Assembly: GCF_003208655.1 (NCBI RefSeq)
Contig: NZ_QKLU01000001.1
Span: forward strand, 930,001 to 994,000
Source: Pedobacter nutrimenti
GTDB taxonomy: Bacteria > Bacteroidota > Bacteroidia > Sphingobacteriales > Sphingobacteriaceae
Length of the DNA stretch: 64,000 nucleotides
Direction of reading: 5' to 3'
Both the position numbers and the translations under genes were made by a program. Shown here one piece after another: positions 8,376-16,690 of this stretch (position 1 is the stretch's first letter; every line of letters starts with the position of its first letter). A model generated the notes under the pieces. The model had not been told where the DNA came from, did not search any database, and saw only the letters and a list, made by a program, of their open reading frames with translations.

Positions 8376-11300
8376 TTAGAAATTAATATTTACACCAAGG
8401 TTATAGACTTTGGAAGATGGATAAAGTGCCTGGAGCGGAAAGGCCTGATTCACGACATTCAGGTTCTCCGGATCTACATACATTTTAAACTTGGTCCAGG
8501 TATATAAATTCTGACCATTGAGGAAAACCCTGATCCCGCTTAGTTTTAAAGACTCCACCCATCTTTTTGGTAAAGACCAGGCAAGTTCCACATTTCTGAT
8601 TTTCAGGTATTGTGCATTCTGCAGGTTGAAATCGCTCAACGCATTGTTCAGTCCTGTATAACCCCTGGCATGAAGGGCCGGCCAGGTTGCAGTTGCTGCA
8701 TTTTCAGGTGTCCAGGCGTTCAGCATAAAAGGATACATTTGCTGACCATTGTTCTGCTCGTTCAAAATCAAATTTGAACTTACATGTCCAACCCCCTGAA
8801 AAAGTACAGAAAGCGTAATTCCTTTATAAGAGAACCTTGGCGTAAAACTGTAAATGTACTCGGGCGTATTGCTGTACCCGATGGCTGTTCTGTCGTCCGA
8901 GGTAATCACACCATCTCCGTTCAGGTCCTTAAATTTCAAATCGCCTGGTATTGGGGTTATGCCTTGTGGTTTAACAGAATTGGCGACATCCGCGGCCGAA
9001 GTATAAAAACCATCGCTGACATAACCAATAAACTGTCCCACACTTTTACCTTCCTGTTTCAGTCCTTCAGGAATCCCAAGAGGCTCATCGCTGGAGATGA
9101 TCTTGTTTTTTGCATAACTCAACTGGGCATTCAAACCAAATAAAACCTGCCCAATTTTACCCTGGTAGTCCAGTTCAATCTCATAGCCTTTATTATACAC
9201 CTCTCCGATATTCAACGAAGGATAACTATGACCAAAGGTCAGTAAACCACTTTTTCTTGGTGTGAGAATATCTTTACGTCTTTCATCGAACACGTCTGCA
9301 TTTAGCTTCAGGGCATCGCTAAAAAACCTGGCCTCCAGACCAATATTCCGCTTGGTTCCTTTTTCCCAGGTGACCTCCGGGTTTCCAAGGTTCGTATCCC
9401 CGATAAAAATAGTTGGATAATTGGTCGGCGAGTTTGGTGAGCCAAACTGCACATTTGAATTGGCACTGTAACTGGTCAGGAATAAAAATCGGTTGTCGCC
9501 TATCTTATCATTTCCGACCACACCATAACTACCTCTTAGTTTAAGGTAACTTAAAACCGGGTTTTTCTTAAAGAAGGGTTCATTGCTTAAAGTCCAGCCC
9601 GCGGAAACTGCAGGAAAGAAACCATACTGACGTCCTTCCAGGGAAGAAAAGTTTTCTGAACCATTATATGCTGCATTAAATTCCAGGAAGTACCTTTCAT
9701 TGTAATTATAGGTCAAACGGTTTACTGCACCCTGAGAAGCTTTAGGCGGCGCAGTAAACAACACATTGTTCGGGTCCGAGGTGGTGGTGATCAGCTGACG
9801 GATTCCAAGCAATAAACCAGATACATTGTGCTTTCCAAAACTCCTGTTGTAGTAAAAACCGGTTTGTAAATTGGAATTTGTACTGCCACCGGTGGTGACA
9901 TTTATCCCGCCCAGAGGTTCATCCCTGTTGCGGGTATCTGGCGATAAGGTGATCGCCCCGGTTTGACGGTCCCAAACATAAGCAGCCCAGTTGGCATTCC
10001 GTCTGGCTACATTGCTGTAATAGGAATCGTATCCAAAATTCGTTTTAAAAGAGAGTCCTTTTGTAATAAAACCCAGTTTATATTCCAGGTTAAAAGTCGT
10101 TTCAACGGTATTGTTGTCATCATTACGAGTTCCGTAACGGGTAAGTACAGCAAATGGGTTCCAAAGGTTCAAACCTACAGAAGGATTTTGGGCAATGCGG
10201 CCATCGGGAAGTGTTACCGGATAAGCGTAAGCAGGTACCTGCAGAATCCTGGAAATCATTCCCTCTATAGTGTCATAGGAAAAAGCTGAGGAAGACAACA
10301 GACCTGCAGGCTGATAGCGGTTTGAAAAGCGTCCGCCTAATTTAATTCCCACTGTGAGGTCTTTGTTCAGGGTCAGGTCAATGTTAGACCTGAAATTGTA
10401 CCTGCTGAAATTTGGAACGGTATTAATCCCATAAGGAGAATCAAATTTTTTAAAGATCCCATCCTGAAAGGAATAGCCAGCAGACACGAAATACTTAGCA
10501 ATTTTTGTTCCGCCGCTAACATTGATGTTGTGCTGTGTCTGCGGATAAAACTTTCTGGTCAGGTAATCAAACCATTGAACATTCGGATAACCAATCGGAT
10601 CTGAGCCATCTTTAAATTTTTGAAGTTCTGCATCGGTCCAGGGCAAGGGCTGGTTGTCATTTTTATAAGCCTGATTTTGAAGAAAGGCATTGTTATAGGC
10701 ATCCAAACCAATAGGAAGTCCGGTATAAGATTGTAAACTGATGTTACCCGTATAGGTTACTTTTGGTTTTCCAAGTTTTCCGGATTTGGTTGTGATCACC
10801 ACTACCCCGTTGGCACCCCTGATCCCGTAAATTGCCGTGGAAGCAGCATCCTTAAGTATTGTTACAGATTCTATTTCATTGGCATCCACGTCTCCAAAAC
10901 CAGGTCTTTCAATTCCATCGACAACAACAATAGCCGAAGAATTTCCATAAGTGGCCACCCCTCTGATCTTTAAAGAAGCCGCATCGGCACCAGGTTGCCC
11001 GCTCGTTTGTACAGCCAATAAGCCGGGTAGCTTTCCAATTAAGCTGTTTGTTGGGTTAACAGTTGGGGATTTCATGATTTCCTCGGAGCTGATCTGGGAA
11101 ACAGCACCGGTAAGGGTAGATTTTTTCTGCGTGCCATAACCAACCACCATCACTTCGTCGAGTCCCTGTGCATCGTCTTCGAGTACTACATTTAATACAC
11201 TTTTCCCGTTTAGGGCGACCTCTTTGGTCTTGTAACCGATATAGGTAAATACCAATACCGGATTTATTGCTGTAAGCTTTAAACTGTATTTACCATCATT

Positions 11301-11522
11301 ATCTGTAACTGTTCCTGTAGAAGCGCCTTTAACCCTAACGCTTACCCCGGGAAGTGCCAGACCTTTATCGTCCTTTATTGTACCTGATAAATTTGTCTGT
11401 GCAAATACACTAAAACAAAGCAGGTTCATCAGCAGAAATACATAAAAAGATACTTCCAGCGGTTTTAAATCTTTAAAAGAAAAGGACATAGAATTCCTTC
11501 TCAAATTGTAAGGTTTATCCAT
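8376..11522 (-). CDS. SusC-like TonB-dependent receptor (first pair)
   Basis: Outer-membrane oligosaccharide importer, 1048 residues. It has an unusually long N-region (MDKPYNLRRNSMSFSFKDLKPL) before the hydrophobic segment ending SVFAQ. An alternative start is the second Met, 12 codons in. The carboxypeptidase-like domain (LSGTIKDDKGLALPGVSVRV) leads to a canonical TonB box region (LDEVMVVGYGTQKK), then the plug and barrel, ending LGVNINF. It is the first large gene of the operon and is preceded by a leader ORF and the element A promoter. Confidence 0.96.
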   Translation of the reverse strand: MDKPYNLRRNSMSFSFKDLKPLEVSFYVFLLMNLLCFSVFAQTNLSGTIKDDKGLALPGVSVRVKGASTGTVTDNDGKYSLKLTAINPVLVFTYIGYKTKEVALNGKSVLNVVLEDDAQGLDEVMVVGYGTQKKSTLTGAVSQISSEEIMKSPTVNPTNSLIGKLPGLLAVQTSGQPGADAASLKIRGVATYGNSSAIVVVDGIERPGFGDVDANEIESVTILKDAASTAIYGIRGANGVVVITTKSGKLGKPKVTYTGNISLQSYTGLPIGLDAYNNAFLQNQAYKNDNQPLPWTDAELQKFKDGSDPIGYPNVQWFDYLTRKFYPQTQHNINVSGGTKIAKYFVSAGYSFQDGIFKKFDSPYGINTVPNFSRYNFRSNIDLTLNKDLTVGIKLGGRFSNRYQPAGLLSSSAFSYDTIEGMISRILQVPAYAYPVTLPDGRIAQNPSVGLNLWNPFAVLTRYGTRNDDNNTVETTFNLEYKLGFITKGLSFKTNFGYDSYYSNVARRNANWAAYVWDRQTGAITLSPDTRNRDEPLGGINVTTGGSTNSNLQTGFYYNRSFGKHNVSGLLLGIRQLITTTSDPNNVLFTAPPKASQGAVNRLTYNYNERYFLEFNAAYNGSENFSSLEGRQYGFFPAVSAGWTLSNEPFFKKNPVLSYLKLRGSYGVVGNDKIGDNRFLFLTSYSANSNVQFGSPNSPTNYPTIFIGDTNLGNPEVTWEKGTKRNIGLEARFFSDALKLNADVFDERRKDILTPRKSGLLTFGHSYPSLNIGEVYNKGYEIELDYQGKIGQVLFGLNAQLSYAKNKIISSDEPLGIPEGLKQEGKSVGQFIGYVSDGFYTSAADVANSVKPQGITPIPGDLKFKDLNGDGVITSDDRTAIGYSNTPEYIYSFTPRFSYKGITLSVLFQGVGHVSSNLILNEQNNGQQMYPFMLNAWTPENAATATWPALHARGYTGLNNALSDFNLQNAQYLKIRNVELAWSLPKRWVESLKLSGIRVFLNGQNLYTWTKFKMYVDPENLNVVNQAFPLQALYPSSKVYNLGVNINF

Positions 11523-11601
11523 AATTTGATTGTAGGTTTTTACTGTTTCGATTGATCAGGTATTGATCAGCCCATACAGTCAATAAGAAATAGAGGAATA
11601 A

Positions 11602-11769
11602 CTAATCGCAGTTCAACGCTTTTCTATAATGAAAACCGGAGAGATCAGTTTTCTGAATAAAAATGGAGCTTTGAAAGGAAAACCTGACTAGATCTGGGCA
11701 TAAAAAAAAGGCAAGGCCTTTCCATGTGCTCAGCAAAAAAAATACGTGGTGAGTAATTCTTTGTTTCAT
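11602..11769 (-). CDS. Candidate leader peptide ORF upstream of susC (55 aa)
   Basis: A small ORF of 55 codons starts at 11769, 34 bp after the -7 box of promoter A, and ends 79 bp before the SusC start. It encodes a basic N-terminus and a hydrophobic centre (HHVFFLLSTWKGLAFFL). A hairpin with a T-tract lies inside it at 11702-11717. I cannot show that it is translated and know no family for it. Its position between promoter and susC, with a terminator inside, fits a regulatory leader; it could also be chance. Confidence 0.35.
   Translation of the reverse strand: MKQRITHHVFFLLSTWKGLAFFLCPDLVRFSFQSSIFIQKTDLSGFHYRKALNCD
11702..11717 (-). terminator. Possible attenuator inside the susC leader
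   Basis: On the minus strand AAAGGC-CTT-GCCTTT is followed by further T residues (eight T in all, then A). The stem is short, 6 pairs with a 3-nt loop, but has the layout of an intrinsic terminator. It lies between promoter A and the SusC start, so it could cap or regulate operon transcription. Confidence 0.45.
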
Positions 11770-11803
11770 GTTGTTTATTTGGTTAGAATTTATAATTGGT
11801 GAA

Positions 11804-11893
11804 GTAAAACTATTTTAATTCTGGCATAAGTACAAGAAAAAAAACACACAACAATCTGAAAAACAACAACTTACATGAAAAAGCAATACGCTT
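11804..11893 (-). promoter_or_regulatory. Element A: promoter and conserved upstream box of the double SusCD operon
   Basis: Read on the minus strand: box AAGCGTATTG (11884-11893), then a GTAAGTTGTTG segment, TTTCAGATTGTTGTG, a T-run, the -33 CTTG (11833-11836), a 20-nt spacer and the -7 TAGTTTTAC (11804-11812). The same order and spacing occur upstream of the regulator gene (element B) and the GH9 gene (element C). A further TGATACG box, followed by an A-rich block, starts at 11961. Element C has the same distal box at almost the same distance. Confidence 0.75.
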
Positions 11894-11989
11894 CACAAAC
11901 AAACAGGAACACGAAGAACTGCTGATAATGATGCATTTAACCGTTTTTAAGCAAAGCGTCTGATACGCTAAAAAAACATTTAAAAAAAA

Positions 11990-12017
11990 TCAAAAAAAAA
12001 CATGCCTGAGCATGTTT
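11990..12017 (-). terminator. Intrinsic terminator of the receptor-transposase fusion gene
   Basis: On the minus strand a perfect 8-bp stem AAACATGC / GCATGTTT with loop TCAG is followed by a run of T. It lies 31 nt after the stop at 12048. Directly beside it, toward the gene, 12015-12032 is a perfect 18-bp palindrome, TTTAAATC/ATGATTTAAA in effect. The terminator insulates the susC promoter from the regulator gene. Confidence 0.8.
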
Positions 12018-12047
12018 AAATCATGATTTAAAGCAAAAACACCCGTG

Positions 12048-13925
12048 TTACCTCTCCAAAACGAGTTTACTCCAGCCTCCTGCCCCAGCGTTCTTAAGTT
12101 CTTTCTTACGCTCTTCCAGAATTTTTTGCATTTTACTGTTGTAGGACCAGCAGGTACTTTGTCTGATCAGCAATATTTCAGATAATTTATGAGAAGAAAT
12201 TTTTCCCTTTGTCGAATAAACCAGGTAGAGCATGTAAAAAGCCTTATTAATAGGTATTCTGCTATTTTGAAAAATAGTATAAGCAATAACAGACTCATCA
12301 TAACCACATTTGGTACATCTTCTGCTGTAAGGCAAGTAACCAGATAAATAAGCCGTATTTGCACATTTCCGGCAGGCATAACCTTTTGACCATTTCAACT
12401 CCGACAAATACTTGAAACAGGTCTCCCGGTCCGGATAAATCTTACTGAACTCCACAAAATCTACTTCATCGAGCATTACCCGGGCCCTGGTTACTTTTTC
12501 TATATTGAGGTGAAGTTCCTGGTTATCCTTTTCAAGCATTGCATTCATCATTGAAATTTCCTCATTCTGCTTTTCAATAATGGAAGCTTTATCCATTACC
12601 TCCCTGGTTCTTTCCTCCACCAAAGAACTCAATTCTTTATTTAAGGTATGTTGTAGTTTTTCATTAATTTGCAATTGCTGGATCATTCTTTTCTGCGCTT
12701 TATCTTTTTTTCTGCGCAATGTCCTTATACTCTCCCCAATGGCAAAAGAAACAAGGATCATTTCAATCACAAAACAAAAACTCAAACTGTAATAGGTAAC
12801 CGGTCCATATGGCAACCAGCTTACATTGAGCAACAGCATAATTTTAATCAAAAAGCCCAGGAAAAGAAAACTGTAACCAATCACAAAAAACCTGGCCGGA
12901 CGATAACGGTTTTTCAATATATATATCCCCGTTCCCCAAGCCACCACCAGGGGAATCAATTCGATCAGCTTATAACTGAAAAGATGTTTATCAAAAAGAC
13001 AACAAATAAAGAAAATGACCCTTAAAGCAATAACCAGGCTAATCAGTTTATATAATTTCGGGGCCTTGGATTTTACGTACAAAAAGTTGATCGTAAACAG
13101 CAGACCAAAAATACTGCTCAGAAAAAGGGCAATACCAAAACCATATTCATTCCATACCGGTGAATAAGGCCACAGATACTGAAAAGCAATCCCGTCGCTG
13201 CTCATTTCATATAAACCAATACTCAAATTGTACAAGACGTAATACAGGTATTGTCGTTGTTTGATGGCGAAAAACATCAAGAGGTTATACAAACTGAAAA
13301 CGATAACCATTCCATAAAACAAACCAAAAATCAGGTACTCATTTAAAGCATATTTTATAAACCAATGTACATTTCTTAATACAATAATGGCTCCCACAGA
13401 CTGGGAGGATTTTAACCTGACATAATAAGTAAATACACCATCTGCATCGTTTCTGATATCATAAGTAAAGTTTTTATGCTGATATTCCCTATTGTTGAAG
13501 GGATAAGCAGTTCCAAAATAACGGACCTGATAAGCACCTGAATCATTCGGTACATATAAACTGATGTTATGAATAGACTGATCAAAAAATTCCAGGATCC
13601 AGTTTTCCTTCGAAGATTTCAAATGTCTTATTTTAAAACGGTACCAATAGGCAGAACCGGTATGGTAATTTTTTGGGGTGTATTTTTTGTTTTCCTGAAA
13701 CCGGCCCTCCATATCCTCACTCTTTACTTCTTCAAAAGTCAGGGCATTGCTTTTATCTTCCAGGTACTCGATCTCCCCATAAGAAATGATGTGATGAGGA
13801 ATTTTATCATTGATGGCAATCACTTTTTGAGCTTTTAATTGAAGCTGAAAAAGCAATAACAAAAAAGCAATTCGAAAGACTTTGGAACAATGTGGGCTTA
13901 AATGGCTGTAAACGGATTTTATCAT
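12048..13925 (-). CDS. 7TMR-DISM membrane receptor fused to IS1595-type transposase zinc ribbon and HTH
   Basis: Probable membrane-bound one-component regulator, 625 residues. Residues 1-32 are a signal peptide (ending LQLKAQ). About 35-180 form a 7TMR-DISMED2-like periplasmic sensor. About 190-395 hold seven hydrophobic helices of the 7TMR-DISM type. About 400-485 form a charged coiled coil with NEKLQHTLNKELSSLVEERT. Residues 486-625 match the N-terminal part of IS1595/ISXO2-type transposases: EFSKIYPDRETCFKYLSELKW, four Cys at 518, 521, 537 and 540 as two CxxC pairs, then an HTH-like segment (SRIPINKAFYMLYLVYSTKG). The catalytic transposase domain is absent and the ORF is intact, so this is not an IS remnant. 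Its own promoter carries element B. Confidence 0.85.
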   Translation of the reverse strand: MIKSVYSHLSPHCSKVFRIAFLLLLFQLQLKAQKVIAINDKIPHHIISYGEIEYLEDKSNALTFEEVKSEDMEGRFQENKKYTPKNYHTGSAYWYRFKIRHLKSSKENWILEFFDQSIHNISLYVPNDSGAYQVRYFGTAYPFNNREYQHKNFTYDIRNDADGVFTYYVRLKSSQSVGAIIVLRNVHWFIKYALNEYLIFGLFYGMVIVFSLYNLLMFFAIKQRQYLYYVLYNLSIGLYEMSSDGIAFQYLWPYSPVWNEYGFGIALFLSSIFGLLFTINFLYVKSKAPKLYKLISLVIALRVIFFICCLFDKHLFSYKLIELIPLVVAWGTGIYILKNRYRPARFFVIGYSFLFLGFLIKIMLLLNVSWLPYGPVTYYSLSFCFVIEMILVSFAIGESIRTLRRKKDKAQKRMIQQLQINEKLQHTLNKELSSLVEERTREVMDKASIIEKQNEEISMMNAMLEKDNQELHLNIEKVTRARVMLDEVDFVEFSKIYPDRETCFKYLSELKWSKGYACRKCANTAYLSGYLPYSRRCTKCGYDESVIAYTIFQNSRIPINKAFYMLYLVYSTKGKISSHKLSEILLIRQSTCWSYNSKMQKILEERKKELKNAGAGGWSKLVLER

Positions 13926-13956
13926 TAAAATTTAAAAAGTAGAATATCTGGTTGCC

Positions 13957-14135
13957 GTAAATTTAATGTTGTTTTATTAAAAAACTGCAATAAAAAAATT
14001 ACACAACAAACTGAAATTCAATACACTAAATAAAACACAATACGCTTAAACACCAGGTATAAATTCCCTTAAAGCATTGATAAAGTGCACCTAAGGTAAA
14101 ATAGCAAACAAATAAAATGATACAGCAATACGCTT
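13957..14135 (-). promoter_or_regulatory. Element B: promoter and repeated box upstream of the fusion regulator
   Basis: This lies in the 325-bp gap between two divergent genes. On the minus strand: AAGCGTATTG (14038-14047), then TTTCAGTTTGTTGTGT, a T-run, the -33 ATTG (13988-13991), a 22-nt spacer and the -7 TAAATTTAC (13957-13965), 31 bp before the ATG at 13925. A second exact copy of the box, same orientation, is at 14126-14135. No copy points toward the plus-strand gene at 14251, whose best -7-like sequence is TAAATTTA at 14210-14217. Confidence 0.75.
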
Positions 14136-14250
14136 TAGCAACAGCTTAAAATCACAGCAACTTATACCTTCCGGCCCAGGCTGTACCATCAATTTTTTTC
14201 AAATTATTATAAATTTAATACCTTAATAAAAAACCTGTTTTTAGATCACC

Positions 14251-15804
14251 ATGACCAGAACTTTCAACCTTTATAAAGCTCTACTTCTTGTTTTCATTTT
14301 TATTGTACAAGTCAATGCGGCTACTTCGAAACCAAAATTCAAAGTTATTGCCTTTTATACTGCAAAACGTGATCTTGCCCACATCAGTTATGTCAGGGAA
14401 GCCAATAACTGGTTTCCAAAAATTGCTGCTCAATATCATTTCAGTTATGATACCACTTCAAACTGGTCTAATCTGAATGCTAAATTCCTTAAAGATTACC
14501 AGGTCGTTCTTTTTCTGGATACCAGACCGGAATTACCAGAACAAAGAGCGGCTTTCCAGCAATATATGGAAAATGGGGGGGCCTGGATCGGATTCCATTT
14601 CTCTGCTTTTTCTTTAGCCGGATCTACTTATTCCGACAACTGGAACTGGTACCATCATCAGTTTTTAGGATCCGGTTCCTATGTCAGTAACACCTGGAGG
14701 CCTACCCCTGCCATATTAAAACTCGAAAAACAAAATTCCCCGATGACCCTCCACCTTCCGGCAACCTTTAAATCTGCCGCCAATGAGTGGTATCGCTGGG
14801 AAAATGACCTGCGAAATAATCCGGACATTGACATACTCCTTTCCATTGACAGCAGCAGTTTTCCCTTAGGCACGGGTCCCAAAGCACATGAAATCTGGCA
14901 CAACGGTTATTATCCTGTTGTTTGGACAAATAAAAAATACAACATGATGTACGTGAATATGGGACACAATGACATAGATTACGAAAACAAGACCAATAAA
15001 GAACTTTCCTTTACTTTCGCCAATGAAACACAAAACAAACTCCTAATTGATGCCCTCCTCCAGCTGGGCCAGAGCCGAAAAATAAAAGCACCAAAAGTTA
15101 CTCTTGATGAATATTTTAATCATGAAACCCGTATGATGAACAATAAACCAGAACGTTTTCATTATACATGGGAAGATAAAAAGAATACGGGATTTTCAAT
15201 TTGGGGAGATATTTTCAAAAAACAAGGTGCCAGACTGGACGCAATGGATTCAAAACCTACTGCGGCGCTTCTCAAAGGCACCAGTGTTTATATTATTGTA
15301 GATCCGGACACAAAAAAAGAAAATCCATCGCCCAATTACATACAGCCCGAAGATGTATTAGAAATAGCAAACTGGGTAAAAGCCGGAGGTGTACTGGTCA
15401 TGATGGCCAATGACAGTGCAAATGTTGAGCTACCACATTTTAACTTACTTGCTCAAAAATTTGGAATGCATTTCAATAATGATCTGCAACTGCATGTTAT
15501 CGATGACAATCATTTCTATGACGGTGCCATAGAAATAAAAAACCATCCGATATTTAAAACCACCAAAAAGGTTTTCCTGAAAGATGTTTGCAGCATCAGT
15601 ACTTCAGCAAATGCAGTAGCCTGTTTAAGGGCCTCCAATGGGGCTACCATTGCTGCAACCGCTAAATATGGAAAAGGGACTGTCTTTGCCGTTGGAGATC
15701 CATGGCTATATAATGAATATGTTAACGGCAGGCTGCCTTTGGAATACGAAAATGATAAAGCAGCAGAAGATTTGGCCAAATGGCTTCTTTCCAGATCAAA
15801 TTAA
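14251..15804 (+). CDS. Secreted ThuA-domain protein with C-terminal glutamine-amidotransferase-like domain
   Basis: Secreted sugar-metabolism-associated protein, exact reaction unknown. Residues 1-24 are a signal peptide (ending VNAATS). Residues about 28-275 are a ThuA (trehalose-utilisation) domain: VIAFYTAKRDLAHISYVREA, the block MENGGAWIGFHFSAF, then NEWYRW and HEIWHNGYYPVVWT. Residues about 300-515 form a second Rossmann-like domain (VYIIVDPDTKKENPSPNYI, VKAGGVLVMMANDSANVELP, YGKGTVFAVGDPWLYNEY). That second domain resembles the C-terminal domain of some GH105-type rhamnogalacturonyl hydrolases. The gene is divergent from the fusion regulator. The GH9 gene at 21131 carries a second ThuA domain. 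Confidence 0.8.
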   Translation: MTRTFNLYKALLLVFIFIVQVNAATSKPKFKVIAFYTAKRDLAHISYVREANNWFPKIAAQYHFSYDTTSNWSNLNAKFLKDYQVVLFLDTRPELPEQRAAFQQYMENGGAWIGFHFSAFSLAGSTYSDNWNWYHHQFLGSGSYVSNTWRPTPAILKLEKQNSPMTLHLPATFKSAANEWYRWENDLRNNPDIDILLSIDSSSFPLGTGPKAHEIWHNGYYPVVWTNKKYNMMYVNMGHNDIDYENKTNKELSFTFANETQNKLLIDALLQLGQSRKIKAPKVTLDEYFNHETRMMNNKPERFHYTWEDKKNTGFSIWGDIFKKQGARLDAMDSKPTAALLKGTSVYIIVDPDTKKENPSPNYIQPEDVLEIANWVKAGGVLVMMANDSANVELPHFNLLAQKFGMHFNNDLQLHVIDDNHFYDGAIEIKNHPIFKTTKKVFLKDVCSISTSANAVACLRASNGATIAATAKYGKGTVFAVGDPWLYNEYVNGRLPLEYENDKAAEDLAKWLLSRSN

Positions 15805-16150
15805 ATACCCTCAGAAGTCAAAGTCTAAAAAAACAGACACCCTTTATTATGCAATAAAGGCATGGTCCTATACCATTTAAGTAAAAAATCTATTACTTAA
15901 CCTGCTTTTATTTACTATTTAGCTCATAAATCACTTGAAACTGCTAAACAGGAATAATTATTGAACACTAAAAATGACATTTTCCTGTTAATTATAACAA
16001 GACAATATGGGTTTTCAACAACCATATATTAAAAGCAATTGTGTAACAATCTTCTGCTGCCGAGCCCCTGTAACGACAGCAGAAAAAACAGGAAATTAAT
16101 GAAGGGCCGACATAAAAACGGACGACTTCAGGACGATTTAATTACAGCAT
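15805..16150. other. Intergenic region with two hairpins
   Basis: No ORF worth calling. 15841-15860 is a perfect 8-bp inverted repeat (CCTTTATT, loop ATGC, AATAAAGG) without a T-tract; it may fold at the 3' end of the ThuA message. At 16052-16084 the arms TTCTGCTG and CAGCAGAA enclose a 17-nt loop, about 70 bp before the gene at 16151. Function unknown. Confidence 0.4.
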
Positions 16151-16690
16151 ATGAAAAGTAACGTTCCATTAAATTTGTATACTTATTACCTTCAACATCC
16201 AAACGAGTTTGAAGAAAAAAGTAATCCGGTAAAAAAAATCGTTTATTTATTGGCGGCTTTGTTTTGTTTGTTACTGATCATAAAGCCCGACTTCATACAT
16301 TTTTCACCAATACTGATGAGGGTCATCGCATCCACTGGTTTATTAATCTTTATCTCTTTATCCCAGTTTTGTGCAAAAGATTATTATAGCAAAACAACAG
16401 GAGGCAAAATAAAAGAAATTGCTATTAAAAATTTTGACATGTCTTTTGCTGATGAAGATGCCATTGTCCAAATGTTTAACAATAATGATTTTCACAACCT
16501 GATTACAGCCGGGGGAGCTGGTGATCAGCCCATACAGCTTTACGTACACGAAGATCAAAGGGGCAAAACATTTTATTTTCAAATCAAAAAACAATTGTCC
16601 GATTGCTATTCAAGCGGCCTTACTGAAGTGAAAGTTATTTCAGGTGACCAATACGAAAGATTGTACAAACTTGTTAAATCCAGCCTATAA
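16151..16690 (+). CDS. Small membrane protein, function unknown
   Basis: A 179-residue protein with two hydrophobic segments at about 28-45 (VKKIVYLLAALFCLLLIIK) and 53-70 (LMRVIASTGLLIFISL), followed by a soluble C-terminal domain of about 110 residues (EIAIKNFDMSFADEDAIVQM). I do not recognise the family. The layout suggests a two-helix inner-membrane anchor with a cytoplasmic domain. Its stop overlaps the stop of the convergent sigma-factor gene by 6 nt. Confidence 0.6.
   Translation: MKSNVPLNLYTYYLQHPNEFEEKSNPVKKIVYLLAALFCLLLIIKPDFIHFSPILMRVIASTGLLIFISLSQFCAKDYYSKTTGGKIKEIAIKNFDMSFADEDAIVQMFNNNDFHNLITAGGAGDQPIQLYVHEDQRGKTFYFQIKKQLSDCYSSGLTEVKVISGDQYERLYKLVKSSL

Noticed and set aside
12048..12470. 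Possible remnant of an IS1595-family insertion sequence
   Set aside because: The zinc-ribbon segment is in frame with the receptor, no terminal inverted repeats or target duplication were seen, and the catalytic transposase domain is absent. A fusion protein explains it better.
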